Below, in pieces: positions 1-11,344 of a stretch of 64,000 nucleotides of DNA (the stretch's first letter is position 1; each line of letters starts with the position of its first letter). A program made the position numbers and the translations under genes. Origin of the DNA: Chrysogorgia sp. JL179-B06 (Eukaryota > Cnidaria > Anthozoa > Scleralcyonacea > Chrysogorgiidae); assembly GCA_035772405.1 (NCBI GenBank), contig JAYKKM010000258.1:1178001-1242000 (forward strand), written 5' to 3'. Below the pieces are notes generated by a model that did no database searches, was not told the origin of the DNA, and saw nothing but the letters and a program-made list of their open reading frames with translations.

Positions 1-1373
1 GAAATTCTCGGCTTACTAAAAGTTTAAAATGAGCTTTATCAACATTTAGTTTTTTTGCTGCTTCTATCGCTAACTCGTATAGATGATCAAACTTGTCAGT
101 ATTAAGGTCATACACCCAAAATAGAATAAACCACTCAGCTTTTACTAAAACATCGAAAACCTTTTCTTGTAATTCTTCATCCGACAGACTTTGAAAAAAA
201 CTCCTGCGAATATTTTTCATTTCCCGAAAAGATGTCGTGTAAGCTTTCAATGAGCTCCCAGTCAAGTACTGCTCATTTAAATTTTCAAAAAGGAGTAAGT
301 AGTACTTGCAAAATCGAAGTCTTGAAAAATATCCTTCTTCTTTAAACTCATTTTCCGCTTTTTCAACCGCAAAGGATTGTAGAAGTGGGTGAAGCCAGAA
401 CAGATTAGTTTCAGGGTCGTGATCTATTAAAGATTTTCTAGAAAGAGTACGCAAATTACGTCCAGCTACAGTTTTATTTCCACCAATAACAGCGACAGCA
501 GCACTGCAATTAAAATCAGTTCCAAGAAAAACAGACAAAGAAATAAATGCATATTTCTCTTTTTTAGGGAGCCGGTCAAAAGAAGAATCAATCAATTTCT
601 GCAGTCTCAACTCATTTGGGTAGTCAGAGTTGTCCAACATTTCTAGGAGATTTTCCGAAGATCTAAGATCATCAATAACGTCTTCTGCAGGCGTCTCTGT
701 GTTTTCAGAAATCAAAGAACATACAAGATTTATGGCAAGCGGGACATTACCAGAAACCTTTGTTATTTCAGAAAGAACTTTTTCAGAAACAGAGGGAAGA
801 AATTCACGAATCAGCCTATTTGAAGAAAGTTGATCCAAGGAACGTATCCTAACTGCCTCGAATCCTTCTAGTTTTAAACGCAAAAATTCAAGAGACTCTC
901 GCGTGGTAGTTAACAAACTTACATTCGGACAGTTTACCAGAACTTCTTGAATAAAGTCAAGTATATCATCTTTGACGGAAGAGGCTGTACTTTCATTCGG
1001 TTTGGATACAAGAAGATCATCAAGATTATCAAGAACAAGAAAAAAGGGAAAATCAATCTCTCTAAAAATACTGCACAATTTATCCGCGGGTGTTAAATTG
1101 ACATTTGATTTTGAGAAACTGTTAAAACTAGACAAAAGTTTTGAAAACAACTCATCTTTGGAGGTTTTTCCTCGAAATGTGGAATAATAAACGGGATGCG
1201 CTAGGGTTTGAAGGTGATGTGCAACCGCAATAGCCGTGGCAGTTTTCCCAAATCCTGGTGATCCCCAGATATTGACAAGTCGTGTTGATTTAGCTGTTAT
1301 GAGAGAACTTATATTTTCGCGTTAACTTTCACGACCAGTAAAGTGAGGCACCAAGGAAGGAAGCTGTGACTTG
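1..1373 (-). pseudogene. NLR-like gene copy A, NB-ARC exon (partial, premature stop)
   Basis: Conceptual translation of the minus strand gives an NB-ARC (STAND ATPase) domain: P-loop SPGFGKTATAIAV near 1201-1260, kinase-2 FFLVLDNLDDLL near 1015-1050, and RNBS-B/kinase-3 VSLLTTTRESL near 890-930. The exon probably starts at 1373, just after a TTTTAG acceptor; with the HEPN exon at 9481-10201 this gives an in-phase (phase 1) junction, so both are inferred to be one gene. It is closely similar to copy B (50080-51223). One codon before the domain, at 1322-1324, is TAA where copy B has GAA, so this copy is interrupted unless read through or corrected. Downstream of the stop the frame stays open to position 1, where the gene leaves the window. 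Known role of the family: nucleotide-dependent immune sensor or signalling scaffold. Confidence is high for the domain, moderate for pseudogene status. Confidence 0.82.
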
Positions 1374-1739
1374 GGTGGCCAGTCTAAAATTCATGATTTG
1401 AGATAAATATACTTTAGTTGGAGTTAGTATAAGAAATATCATGGCTTCGAGCGCAATATGAAAAAAACAGCGCGAGTGAAGATAATTCAAAGACTATTTG
1501 AAGTTTTTGAAAAACTCGCAAGCGCATGTAGTAGTTCCAAAATTTCACCACCAGTTGCCTGCGGATGATGCTAGATCATTCAAAGACTATTTAAGTGCAT
1601 GGTTTTTCAAAATTTCACCAGAAATCGTGCTATTTCTTATTACAATATAGATGAAACTGTTCAAGACATGGATTTACAACGTCCAGGTTTACTAGATGTG
1701 TGAAGTTGATCGTCCAGGTTGTTGTAGTCTTGAGAAAGA

Positions 1740-2378
1740 CTGTTGTTGGTGACTGACGTTTCGACGGCCTCAGCGGCGGTCATCTTCAGAGTCAAGTAAA
1801 GCGTGTTTGTCATGGTTTGCCTATATATACGTCTGGTTCATTACGTCATCGTTTGTTTGTGTCATAATTAGTGTGAGTGTATAGTGTCGCGTCATGCGTT
1901 AAGCGTGGGCTTGTTTGTCATAGGTTGTTTGTGTCACAATCAATGTGAGTGGGTGTTGCGTCATGCGTGGGTATATTGTTTGTCGGTAGGTCTATTGTTC
2001 GTTGGTGCGTGCGAAGAAGTCTTTTGTATGATGTCGGTAATTGTTGTGATAAATTGATCAATTGTTGTGATCACTCAACAGATTAAGTGGTTTTTGTTCC
2101 AAGTTGGTATACCAACTTTCTAATGTAGCTAAGTCGCTGTTTGTAGTTTGTGTTAAAGGCGATACATTCAACCGAGTCCAGTCAATATCGTGTTTTGTTT
2201 GTACGTGGATTTTTAGGTTTCTGCCGGTTTCACCGATATAAGTGTCCTGGCAGTCGGTCAGGTTGTTCTTTGTCTTTCACGTTAGTTAGTATATGTCGCA
2301 AAGTAGTCATAGGTTTGTGGGCTACGCGTATGTTGTAAGGTCGTAAAACACGTGCAATAGTCTCTGATGTACCTTTAA
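1740..2378 (-). mobile_element. Penelope-like element fragment (end of RT plus GIY-YIG endonuclease)
   Basis: The minus strand at 2230-2378 encodes NIRVAHKPMTTLRHILTNVKD, the segment joining reverse transcriptase to endonuclease in Penelope-like elements. After a frameshift near 2255 it continues as DTYIGETGRNLKI, a GIY-YIG nuclease signature, to about 2110. The following GC-rich stretch at 1750-1800 matches the kind of tail seen after PLE ORFs; the second PLE fragment here (40266-40905) has an analogous one. The 5' side is cut by a TTAA-flanked MITE at 2379. This is a degraded piece within the copy A intron, not an active element. Confidence 0.75.
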
Positions 2379-2825
2379 CCCTTTCCCGACAGGCTGAAAA
2401 ACATCCAAAATTGAACCACCTCTTTGTTCTATTGATATCTCTTGAAATAACCATAACTGTTGCGAAAGCTATACATTTTCTGAAAGCCCAATAAACCGAC
2501 TTTTACTTGTGCTTTCAAATTTCCCGAACAAAACACATTATGTTAATATATATTAGCATTAATTATCATAAATCAGGTTGAAAAATTTACATTTTTCTAG
2601 AAAAGGCCATCTTGCACGCCCGCATAGCATCTTGAAAACTCAAAATGCCACCAATCGCAGAGTTGTTTATGAAATCAAATCAAACTTGGCGTGTGCGTGG
2701 ATCACATGTTCCTGGCGCTTGTCGAATTTCAATTTTTAATCTTGTGTTACCGTGTGCCGTGTTTTTCGATTGACGACTTTGCGGGTCTTCTTAGACCCGT
2801 TTTGACTAGGCCAGTCAGGAAAGAG
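2379..2825. mobile_element. TTAA-flanked MITE, family 1, copy 1
   Basis: A 447-bp unit bounded on both sides by TTAA (2375-2378 and 2826-2829). Its ends are short inverted repeats (CCCTTTCCCGAC / GTCAGGAAAGAG). A second, highly similar unit lies at 3297-3739. TTAA duplication is typical of piggyBac-type transposition; no ORF of note is inside, so it is non-autonomous. It interrupts the Penelope-like fragment. Confidence 0.8.
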
Positions 2826-3296
2826 TTAATATACAATGGCCGATATTTTTTCGCATCGATCAATTTTATATTTTCGCCTGAATTTTTCGTCATCGTTGTA
2901 AGTCGGCTAAGCAACACACATCAAATTTTAAGCCAATTTGGTGAATTATTTCCTACATTTCTAAATACGGTGAATTTTGACTTTTTGACCCACATGCATT
3001 AAAAGTATTGTCTTTGTGGTGTATACATAGCTTGCGTATATATTTGAAAGTACAATGAGCTCCCGTGCGGGTGGACCGGTGCGGGAGACTCTGCTGAAGG
3101 TAACCCTTATACCGTAACCTCTCGTTGAGGGGGGTAGCGGGGAGCAGAGAAGGGGGTTCATTTTTCTCACTGACCATTTTTTTGCTTTGTTAAACTGTAT
3201 TTACATTGATTATTTTCAATTCAACAGATGATAAACTGCTTTTTCTTCCACGCCTTTTCTTCGATTATTTTCAATTTACCTGTTATTGCTTATTAA

Positions 3297-3739
3297 CTCT
3301 TTCCCGACAGGCTGAAAAACATCCAAAATTGAACCACCTCTTTGTTCTATTGATATCTCTTGAAATAACCATAACTGTTGCGAAAGCTATACATTTTCTG
3401 AAAGCCCAATAAACCGAATTTTACTTGTGCTTTCAAATTTCCCGAACAAAACACATTATGTTAATATAAATTAGCATTAATTATCATAAATCTGAAACAT
3501 TTACATTTTTCTAGAAAAGGCCATCTTGCACGCCCGCATAGCATCTTGAAAACTCAAAATGCAACCAATCGCAGAGTTGTTTATGAAATCAAATCAAACT
3601 TGGCGTGTGCGTGGATCACATGATCCTGGCGCTTGTCGAATTTCAATTTTTAATCTTGCGTTACCGTGTGCCGTGTTTTTCGATTGACGACTTTGCGGGT
3701 CTTCTAAGACCCGTTTTGACTGGGCCGGTCAGGAAAGAG
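3297..3739. mobile_element. TTAA-flanked MITE, family 1, copy 2
   Basis: A 443-bp direct-orientation copy of 2379-2825, again exactly between TTAA tetranucleotides (3293-3296 and 3740-3743), with inverted ends CTCTTTCCCGAC / GTCAGGAAAGAG. Only a few substitutions and short indels separate the two copies by eye, suggesting recent spread. Short ORFs inside (such as those beginning near 2691 and 3605) occur in both copies and show no family likeness. Confidence 0.8.
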
Positions 3740-4091
3740 TTAATGTATGGTATTGTTGCTGTTGTTACGGTTGTACTGCTGTTGGTTTCGTCGGTTCCGT
3801 TGATATTGTAGTTGGTCCAGGTTTACAGTACCTCGCAACTTTGGTGGTTGAAAACTCTTCGCTTCTTTCACCATTACTTGAAAAGGTTTACTCATACTAC
3901 AGTATTAATATATATTCATCTAGTCTAGTAAACAGACACTTTACTGTTAATATTAAAGAGTAGAAATTCAGTGATTATTTCAACGCAATGTACTTAGAGT
4001 TTGGTCGCCAAGTTTGTTTATCACGCGAAGGAACATGCCAGTCACTGCATTTACAGCCATTAGTATAATTTCTGAGTTTAAACGAGTTCTG

Positions 4092-4299
4092 CACTGTAAA
4101 AACAGATTGGTTGAAACAACCAATTTGATCGGTTGTCTCCAGATTCAATTTGTATTTAACCAATTTGAATGGTTAAAATAACCAAATATTTTGGTCAAAT
4201 AACCTTAGTCCGGTTGTTTCAACCAATAAAAAATGGACAATTGATGAGCCCGAGACAACCGAAGAAATTGGTTGTTTTAACCAATCTGTTTTTACAGTG
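4092..4299. mobile_element. MITE, family 2 (CACTGTAAAAACAG ends)
   Basis: A 208-bp palindromic unit whose ends read CACTGTAAAAACAGATTGG and its inverse; the interior repeats AACCAAT-type motifs. A partial relative lies at 9250-9404. No coding content. Confidence 0.7.
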
Positions 4300-4853
4300 T
4301 ACTAATTGGCTGACTGGGCAGTAACTCTGAGACGATAGTCAGCGCGTATCGCGGTGACTATCACATCACCAAAAATCATACTTTCCTTACACTTACTGAC
4401 TTTAACTCGGTAACCAATATATTAAAACAATATATTTCTGATAAAACAATATATTTCCATCCAGTTGATGTAAAATTGTTGAAAAATGTCGAAAGGAACC
4501 TTAGTTTTAGACTTAGAGTTAGGAAGTGAACTTTGTTTGTAGAAGTCAAGCGAGCAAGGTTTTGAAATTCGTTTTTTCTCCAGACAAACAATATAAACGT
4601 CTTGTCATTAAACATCTTCATCTCATTCAATTGTTTGCTAATTTTGTTATCCCCAGGACAACAAATATAAATCTTGCTTAAAATCTTTGCTCATTGATCT
4701 GAAGACGACATGTTTTTCTTAATCATTAATTATTTATCTCTCTGGTTACTGTATTAAAGTCTGTAAGTGTATGGAAATATGGCTGGCCGATATTTGTTGT
4801 TGGATCAAAGATGCATTTTCAATTACTTTTATGGTCAATTAGGACGTAGTTAA

Positions 4854-5356
4854 AGGGACACTCCGGCCCAAATACAAATGTAGTTCATATGAAAGATCTT
4901 ACTGACTTTAGATTATTTCCAAAGTTTCAGCATTCCCATCAATTTAGTTAAGAAGATGTGGCTAGTTTAAGTTGGAGAGTTTGTCCAATTTCGACGCCAT
5001 TTTGTTTCTCAAATATGACGTCACTGAGTGACGTGATCTCGTATTATGCCTAAGAAGCTCCTCTACTTTCCTGCATGATGAACTAAATAGTTTATTTCGA
5101 CTAATTTTCGTCCAAAGACCATTCACAATAACTATCACTATGTGATCGCCATCAAAACAACTCCACTGACGATAAAGAATCACTCAATGACGTCATATTT
5201 TCAAAACCAATATGGCGTCAAAATCCACAAATTTTCAACTTCAACTAGCAATATCTTCTCAACTAAATTGATAGGAATGCTGAAACTTTGGAAATAAACT
5301 AAAGTCAGTAAGATCTTTCATATGAACTGCATTTGTATTTGGGCCGGAGTGTCCCT
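4854..5356. mobile_element. Long-palindrome MITE, TTAA-flanked, family 3
   Basis: About 503 bp between TTAA (4850-4853) and TTAA (5357-5360). The terminal 100 bp on each side are near-perfect inverted repeats (starting AGGGACACTCCGGCCC), and the similarity continues inward in diverged form, so the whole unit could fold into one hairpin. It has no coding capacity. Confidence 0.8.
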
Positions 5357-5365
5357 TTAAGGAAC

Positions 5366-5835
5366 TTTAGTAGAAAAATATTTACTAAAAACTTCGCCCT
5401 CGTGGACTATTTAACAGCTCGAGTTGTCTATTTAACAATTAGACAACGAGTCCGAGTTGTCTATGAGAGAATAGTCTACGAAGGCGAAGCCTGAGTTGAC
5501 TATTCGCTCATAGACAACGAGGACGAGTTGTCTAATTGTTTTAGTAGAAACAAATTAGTGGACTACTACAAATCATGCATTCTCCAAAAAATTATCCAAA
5601 AACTCATCTGAAACCTCCCCAAAACGAGAGTTTTCTGCCATTGTTTTGAGCGCGTTTCCCAAACGTTGTCTATCACGAATAGACAACGGTTGAGTAGCCA
5701 ATCAGAATGCAGCATTTGTAATAGACCATGGTCAGTTTCTACTAAGAGCAGATAGTCAACTGGGGTTTCGCCCTCGTTGAGTAACTATATATGCTCATAG
5801 ACAACGAGGGCGAGTTGTCTAATTGTTTTAGTATC
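5366..5835. repeat. Dispersed repeat with GACAACGAGGGCGAGTTGTC motifs
   Basis: Three or more copies of a motif resembling TAGACAACGAGGGCGAGTTG occur in both orientations at about 5395-5460, 5510-5545 and 5785-5825, with TTTTAGTA-type borders. It looks like a fold-back or composite non-autonomous element. The segment near 5697 (CCAATCAGAATGCAG) recurs at about 7423-7442. Confidence 0.55.
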
Positions 5836-5845
5836 AACTATAAAC

Positions 5846-5965
5846 ACCCTTTTTAACGTTAACAAGACGCGCCCGCTAGGCGTTAACTCGGGCTACTTTT
5901 AGGGACAGCAATACTATGCATTGGTGGCATGTTAGACAGTTGGAATTAGAAAACCCGCTCACTTG
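5846..5965 (-). repeat. Fragment of dispersed repeat R1 (inverted copy)
   Basis: Reverse complement of the segment at 34706-34800: it shares the GCCCGAGTTAACGCCTAGCG end and the adjoining block with the GTTGGAATTAGAAAACCCGC motif. Longer direct copies of R1 are at 13764-14462 and 34706-35457. Confidence 0.65.
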
Positions 5966-7330
5966 TCTTATATTACAAAGGATAATTTTTAAAGCATTGA
6001 TTTCTGTAATCAGGCACTGAAGGCATTGTGCAGCGCTCGTTTAAAGTGGGAAACTTTTAGAAGCACTTGGGCTTGAAAATGAGGACGAAGAAAAACCATG
6101 CAGGCGTCTACACCCAGGCTAGCCCCCTTAATGCACAACGCCTGACACGCAAACGAAATTTAATGTCAACACTAAACACGGCAATGCTATTTTTCTAATA
6201 TCTGTTCGATTGAAGGTCTTCGACGCTTCGTGTGTCAAAATGTATATAAAAATCAACGGCAAGGTATACGAAACATATCTGTTACGAAATTACATCGGTT
6301 TAATGGACATATAAAAAGCATTAAATTATCGGGTAAACGACGAATAGATCTTGAAGCCATGTCCTTTGATTTTAAAGACGAGTCTCGCTTTAATCGCTTA
6401 CGTATTTTCTTATATAACATCTGATCTTCACGTTTTAAGTAGACGAAACCTACAGCGTTCGATTCGCCAGATTCAAGTGATCATTTCGATATAGAATTGA
6501 TTTAAATCGGAGTTTCACGGGATAAATGTCAACACATGGTATAATAATATTTCCCTGTCCTTCGGCTGTCTATTCCGTCTTCATGATTGATCTCTCATCT
6601 GTGTTTCTCTCGTCTTGGAGAGAATCTTTGCAATGGTTTGCGGGTTTACAGGTCTCGGTAAACTTTTCCAACTGCAATTCATTGCCAATAAAACGAAAGT
6701 TCGAACTCGCTTCAAATATTCGCTCGCATTGCCTTGCAACGACTATATATATGTTGTCATGTTGACGTTTCGTCCACGGTTCTGCGAGTTCTTTCTTTAA
6801 TCTCTCACGGTCTCACATGTGTTTCTCTCGTCCAGTTATCCTGGAGAGAATCTTTGTATTAGTTTGCGGGTTTACAGGTCTCGTAAATGCTTTTCCGAAT
6901 GCGATTCATAAAGCCTATCGGGATGACGTAATGCAGATTCTCGACATAAAAACGGAAAATAGAGCCCTTTTTAAGACTCGTGCTCCCCACAGGGGGCCCG
7001 AGTAAAAAGTCTTATCGGATAGTTTCATCTTTTTGTTTGTAAAAATCTCCCCATTCAAAATGTAGAGTAGCTTGATGGCACATGATAAACAATAGCTCAG
7101 AAAAAACGAGTTTGTAATTACTTTGCTTCAAATGTAGTGTAGATATACTCCATATGCATGAGCGAATTCATTTTCTTATTCGAAAATGTCAAACTGAACA
7201 ATTTGCCATTACTTACGGGCCAATGTTTTCATGATTTCATCACTCGCATTGCTCGTATATAAGTTTTAGCTGACGCCATGTTTGGCCAATATTTCAGGTT
7301 TTGCCTGCCGCGTTAATATGTCGTGGCTTC
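5966..7330. other. Intronic DNA with an internal duplication, no gene recognised
   Basis: Two related blocks (about 6596-6665 and 6811-6888) share TGTGTTTCTCTCGTC, GGAGAGAATCTTTG and GTTTGCGGGTTTACAGGTCTC, about 215 bp apart. The short ORFs at 6230-7005 resemble nothing I recognise and have no conserved motif. Lies in the predicted copy A intron. Confidence 0.5.
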
Positions 7331-7385
7331 TGATTGGTCAGGATAGTAATATTTCAGTTATAAGAAGGTTTGTGATTGGATAACG

Positions 7386-8150
7386 CTACTAGTGGTCTAT
7401 CACCAATAGACCACTATTAGCTCAGCCAATCAGAATGCAGAATTTGTAATAGACCACTAGTAGGTTGATACTAAAGTCCGGTTTCCATATAATCGCAACG
7501 ATCGCAAGGATTGTCGACTTCGTTGATTTGTGACCTCGTTGATCTGTGACTTCAATGTTTCCATATGAACGCAGCGATCGCAATGAAACGTCGAGTAGGC
7601 CTGTATCCGATAAACAGGCTTGGGGTGAATCTTTGGCGCGAATGTTTCGAACATGGCGGCTATAAATCAAAGGCATGCTCTCGAAGCGTGCTATCTTCTG
7701 ATTCTCGCTATTATACAGCGTAGAAGACAACAGAAAAGGAAGATGAGAAAACACCGCTTTTGGGTGCGAAAAATCTTCGAGAAAAGAGAGGAACTCGGAG
7801 CTTTCCATACTTTGGTGTGCAATGCTTTCTGGGACATTTTTGGATCGCAACGATCGCAAGTGTGGTTTCCATATAAAAGATATCGATCGCAAATATAGGA
7901 ATTCGCAAATATAGGAATATAGGAATATCGATCGCAAGTGTGGTTTCCATATAAAAGATATCGATCGCAACGATCGCAAATATAGGAATTTTTCTATCTC
8001 TGCGATCGGAATCGCAAGGATCGCTAGGATTATGGGATCGCAAGGTTTATGGGAGTTCCATATGATCGCAAGGATCGCAAGTATCGCAGAACTATTTATT
8101 TCTGCGATCATTACGATCATATGGAAACTATGTGTAACAACTCATAGAAA
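7386..8150. repeat. GATCGCAA-type satellite-like repeat cluster
   Basis: Dense short repeats of the form GATCGCAA(G/C) separated by TTTCCATAT(A/G) spacers, present in both orientations (for example 7470-7510, 7845-7995, 8035-8120). The borders contain GTTTCCATAT in inverted orientation, suggesting a MITE whose interior expanded by tandem duplication. Open frames across it are produced by the repeat itself. Confidence 0.65.
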
Positions 8151-8319
8151 ACTCCGGCTCGTTGTCTATTTATTGTTAAATAGATATCGAGTGTATCGGG
8201 CAACGTGGAAAAAAAGTGGCCTTAGGTTTTCGCCATCGATCAGTGTGTTATATACTGAAAAGGAGGTCCGCTTACATCTGGTAAATAGCCTATTTATTTT
8301 TTCCTAAACAGGACTTAAT

Positions 8320-8880
8320 TAAACTTAAATTAAACCTCTTTGCGACAGGATTTAACATGTCGAGTCCGCACCCTTCTGATCCGAACAACTAAGATAACGT
8401 GGTATTTCTATAGTTAAGAACCGAAAAAAAAGTATTATATTTTACTCTGATGAATTAGGACGTTAGCCCTAGGTGTACGATGATTTTTCGAAATAGATTT
8501 TATCGATGTTGCTTCGAGCGGAAAACCGATAAAAACCGAAAATCGGTCGAAGATCTCCAAACAGTGATAACAAACAGTGATATTCAAAGATAATGAGCCA
8601 CATTTTGATAGCATGTTATTTTCTCAGAAGATCAGAGCATCACGATCTTGCCATTGTCTTTGTAAAACGAGCTTAAAAACATCGGCGAAGACGTTTGCAG
8701 GTTTCATACACATGATCAGCTGTCCAAGGAGATTGAATTGACTGAGTGTCATCGATAAAGACGATGACCAATGGTTTGAGAAATACGAGAACTACCACTG
8801 CTAGCAGTAGTTAGCTAGAAGATATCTCGTCATACTAGTCAGCAGTTTGCCATTGGAGAAAATGTTCAGAAAGGCAAGGC
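8320..8880. other. Intronic DNA, nothing recognised
   Basis: AT-rich, with no long ORF, no inverted repeat and no similarity to other parts of the window noticed by eye. Confidence 0.4.
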
Positions 8881-8894
8881 AAGATCCTGTTGTA

Positions 8895-9035
8895 AATCTA
8901 TAAAATCTAATAAAAAAATCTATAAAAAATCTAATAAAAAATTAAAAAAATTAAAAAAAAATCTAAAAAAAAATCTAAAAATCTAAAAAGAAACGGCAAT
9001 CTAAAAAATCTAATAAAAAATCTATAAAATCTAAT
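8895..9035. repeat. Low-complexity AAAATCTA repeat
   Basis: Irregular repeats of AAAAATCTA / AATCTATAAA on the plus strand. Simple sequence with no coding meaning, although frames across it stay open. Confidence 0.7.
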
Positions 9036-9249
9036 AAATATATTGTATATTTAAATTGTTCAGAACATAAACGTACATTGTTTTTGAATTTGAAACTCAT
9101 GAAGTCTTGCGTGAGTTGCGTGTTTTCTAGCTGTAGTTTGCAACAGGTAAATAAACGTTTTACTCGGGGCTTTTTCGGGTTTTCTTCGCACGGTTTTCGG
9201 TTTTTTTCGGATTTTCTTCGGACCGTTTTCGTTTTTTTACACGAACCGC

Positions 9250-9404
9250 CTGTAAACAAATTAGTTGAGACAACCGACTTTATTTAGGGTGTCGCAGAGT
9301 TAGACCGTATTATGGTTGTTTCAACGAATAAAATTTGGCTATTTCAACTGAATATAAGATAACCAAATTTAATTGGTTGTTTTAACCAATCTGTTTTTCC
9401 AGTG
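9250..9404. mobile_element. MITE, family 2, diverged copy
   Basis: The right end (about 9366-9404, TTGGTTGTTTTAACCAATC followed by TGTTTTTCCAGTG) matches the right end of the element at 4092-4299. The left half is diverged. Confidence 0.5.
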
Positions 9405-9480
9405 TACTTAGCCTAATGAGTTTTCTAACCCTAACTCCCTGCTTTGATAATCTTTCTAACGCTAACCCCCCGGCTCTTAC

Positions 9481-10201
9481 CTGAAGTGTGTGTAGCCTCA
9501 CTTCTTGTTTTCATGAGCTCATGAATTTCACAAATCATTTCTTTCATATCACCTTGAAGAAACTGGTTGATCGCTTGCAACTCCTGCTTGAACGATTCGT
9601 TCAACTTATTTACTTTATCCGTTGGAAAATCATCCTCACTCATGCCACCAATAGCGTCAACAGACGTTGTACTCACATTGGCTGCTGTCAACGCGTCTTT
9701 CACTAACTGCACATAGTGATCAAAATCAGCTTTAGCAAGTTCCGACTTTGCTGAGTGACAAAAAGTATTTCTCAACAATCGAAGTTGATCAATTGCCAGT
9801 GCAAATGTTTCATCTTGGTTACCAGTAGCACTGTTCACTGATGGATGGAAAGAGCCAGACGCTGGTTTCTTTTTCTTTAAATACAAATCATTTAGATTCT
9901 TTCCACCACCGCTTGCAGAACCAAATGTTTTGGCATAGATTGTTGACTTGAAGAGTGCTGTGCAGTCCCATTCTTCAATCGATTGGTTGACTGGTATGAC
10001 AGTTTTACCACCTTCACTTTTAAGAAGCATATTGCGAACAGCTGTGGAGTCATCCCAAATTTGGTAACCTGGCAGCACAGCGATCTTGTTGTCCCACATT
10101 GTAGCAAAAATCTGACGTAGAGCTTTCGGGAATTCATCGAGGACGATGGATGAAAACTTAAAGAAGTTTAATTCTTCTTTAGAAAACGGCTTTACTGCCA
10201 T
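9481..10201 (-). CDS. NLR-like gene copy A, first coding exon: DZIP3-type HEPN domain
   Basis: About 240 residues starting MAVKPFSKEELNFFKFSSI. Conserved blocks of DZIP3/hRUL138-like HEPN domains are visible: EWDCTALF near residue 78, and FALAIDQLRLLRNTFCHS near 133-150 with the HEPN R-x4-H motif. The exon ends with a textbook donor, CAG/GTAAGA, at 9481/9480, in phase 1; this matches the phase of the NB-ARC exon acceptor at 1373, so I infer a HEPN-NB-ARC protein split by an 8.1-kb intron that later filled with transposons. The frame runs past the donor to 9431, but that tail is intron. HEPN domains in such proteins act as RNA-binding, RNase-like or adaptor modules; activity here is unknown. 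Copy B (53028-53862) is its paralogue. Confidence 0.85.
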
Positions 10202-11130
10202 TGTTCAAATGTCTCAATAAACTGCAGGTGATCGTTGGTCAAAACCTCATTAAAGTCCTATAGCAGGATAAAATGTGAAAGTTCAATAAATACGTTAATA
10301 TATAATATATACTAGGAGTAATCAAAGATTATGTAAGTGCGTTCAACGCATGTAGGCCAGTAAATGGTGAATAAAATTGGTTTACAAACATAAAATCTTG
10401 CTGTAACGAATTATGAAAATAAATATTAAAAAAGCTAATAAATATATTCATATATTATCATGCTATAAGGGTATGAGCAACAATCAAAGTTGCAAAACAA
10501 GAACCAAAATAAAATAGCGTTTTTCATTGTGTTAAAATGATCGTATATACATATATAAGGCATAATTTATTGAAAAAGGGTAATTTATTGAAAAAGGGTA
10601 ATTTACTCAAAAAGGTAAAGTTCGCAAAAAATCATGATTTAATTTGCCTGTAAAGCACAGAGGTCATGCAAGATTATAGAATGCGTTCTCCTTCTTCGAA
10701 CGCAAATACAAAATATGAATAATACATTGCAGATGGTACATTGTACAATTTACCATATAAAGTCCACTCAGGAACCAATCAAATTGCAGAAAAACTGTGT
10801 TAAGACCGCTCATTAGCCATATAAAATAAATCTGCATATTAACAATATTAATGTAACATAAATTTAAATAGTAACACAAGATTTACTTCAAAATTAAGAT
10901 CCAATTTGGCAACACCTTATTTCACATTGTCAACTGCATAATATGGCACTTTATGTTGGTTGGGATTAGCACTCTCACTCTAGTTTTTCTCAATATGTTA
11001 AAATGGCCAGATTAACAGACACAATAAGTTGAGGCCCAGGTAATTAGCCACTGCAGGCCTAACATGTTCTATAACGGATGGAGTAAACACAGATTGTTTA
11101 TGGCCTACAGACCAGTATACAGTATTACAG
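10202..11130. promoter_or_regulatory. Conserved upstream region of NLR copy A
   Basis: About 250 bp directly upstream of the HEPN ATG (10205-10480) is strongly conserved with the region upstream of copy B (53865-54150), including TTAAAGTCCTATAGCAGGAT and AAATAAATATTAAAAAAGC. It should contain the promoter and 5' UTR. The rest, to 11130, is AT-rich with nothing recognised. Confidence 0.5.
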
Positions 11131-11133
11131 TAA

Positions 11134-11344
11134 TAAAGAAATACCTAATTATGGTTTCCGTGTTTGGATACCGTGATCCAAACACGCGGGAAGTTGTTAG
11201 ACTGGAGAAAAGCGTAAAAGAACACGAGCCGCTAGCCCTAGGGCCAGCTAGGAGTGTTTTTTAGCTTTTCAAAAGTCGAGCAACTTCCCATGAGTGTTTG
11301 GATAACAGTATCCAAACACGGAAAAACCATCAGGTATTTCTTTT
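11134..11344. mobile_element. MITE, family 4 (GTGTTTGGATA palindromes)
   Basis: Outer inverted repeats AAAGAAATACCT / AGGTATTTCTTT enclose two smaller palindromes of the form GTGTTTGGATA-N-TATCCAAACAC-like at 11159-11194 and 11294-11321. A related palindrome sits at 11401-11432. Non-coding. Confidence 0.65.

Noticed and set aside
7422..8120. 232-codon minus-strand ORF
   Set aside because: Its residues (LRSLRSI, AILAILAI) are translations of the GATCGCAA repeat; there is no domain and similar frames exist on the other strand.
9421..9470. Telomere-like TTAGGG repeats (minus strand)
   Set aside because: Only two or three irregular units, and the same C-rich motif recurs inside MITEs elsewhere, so it is a transposon motif and not an interstitial telomere array.
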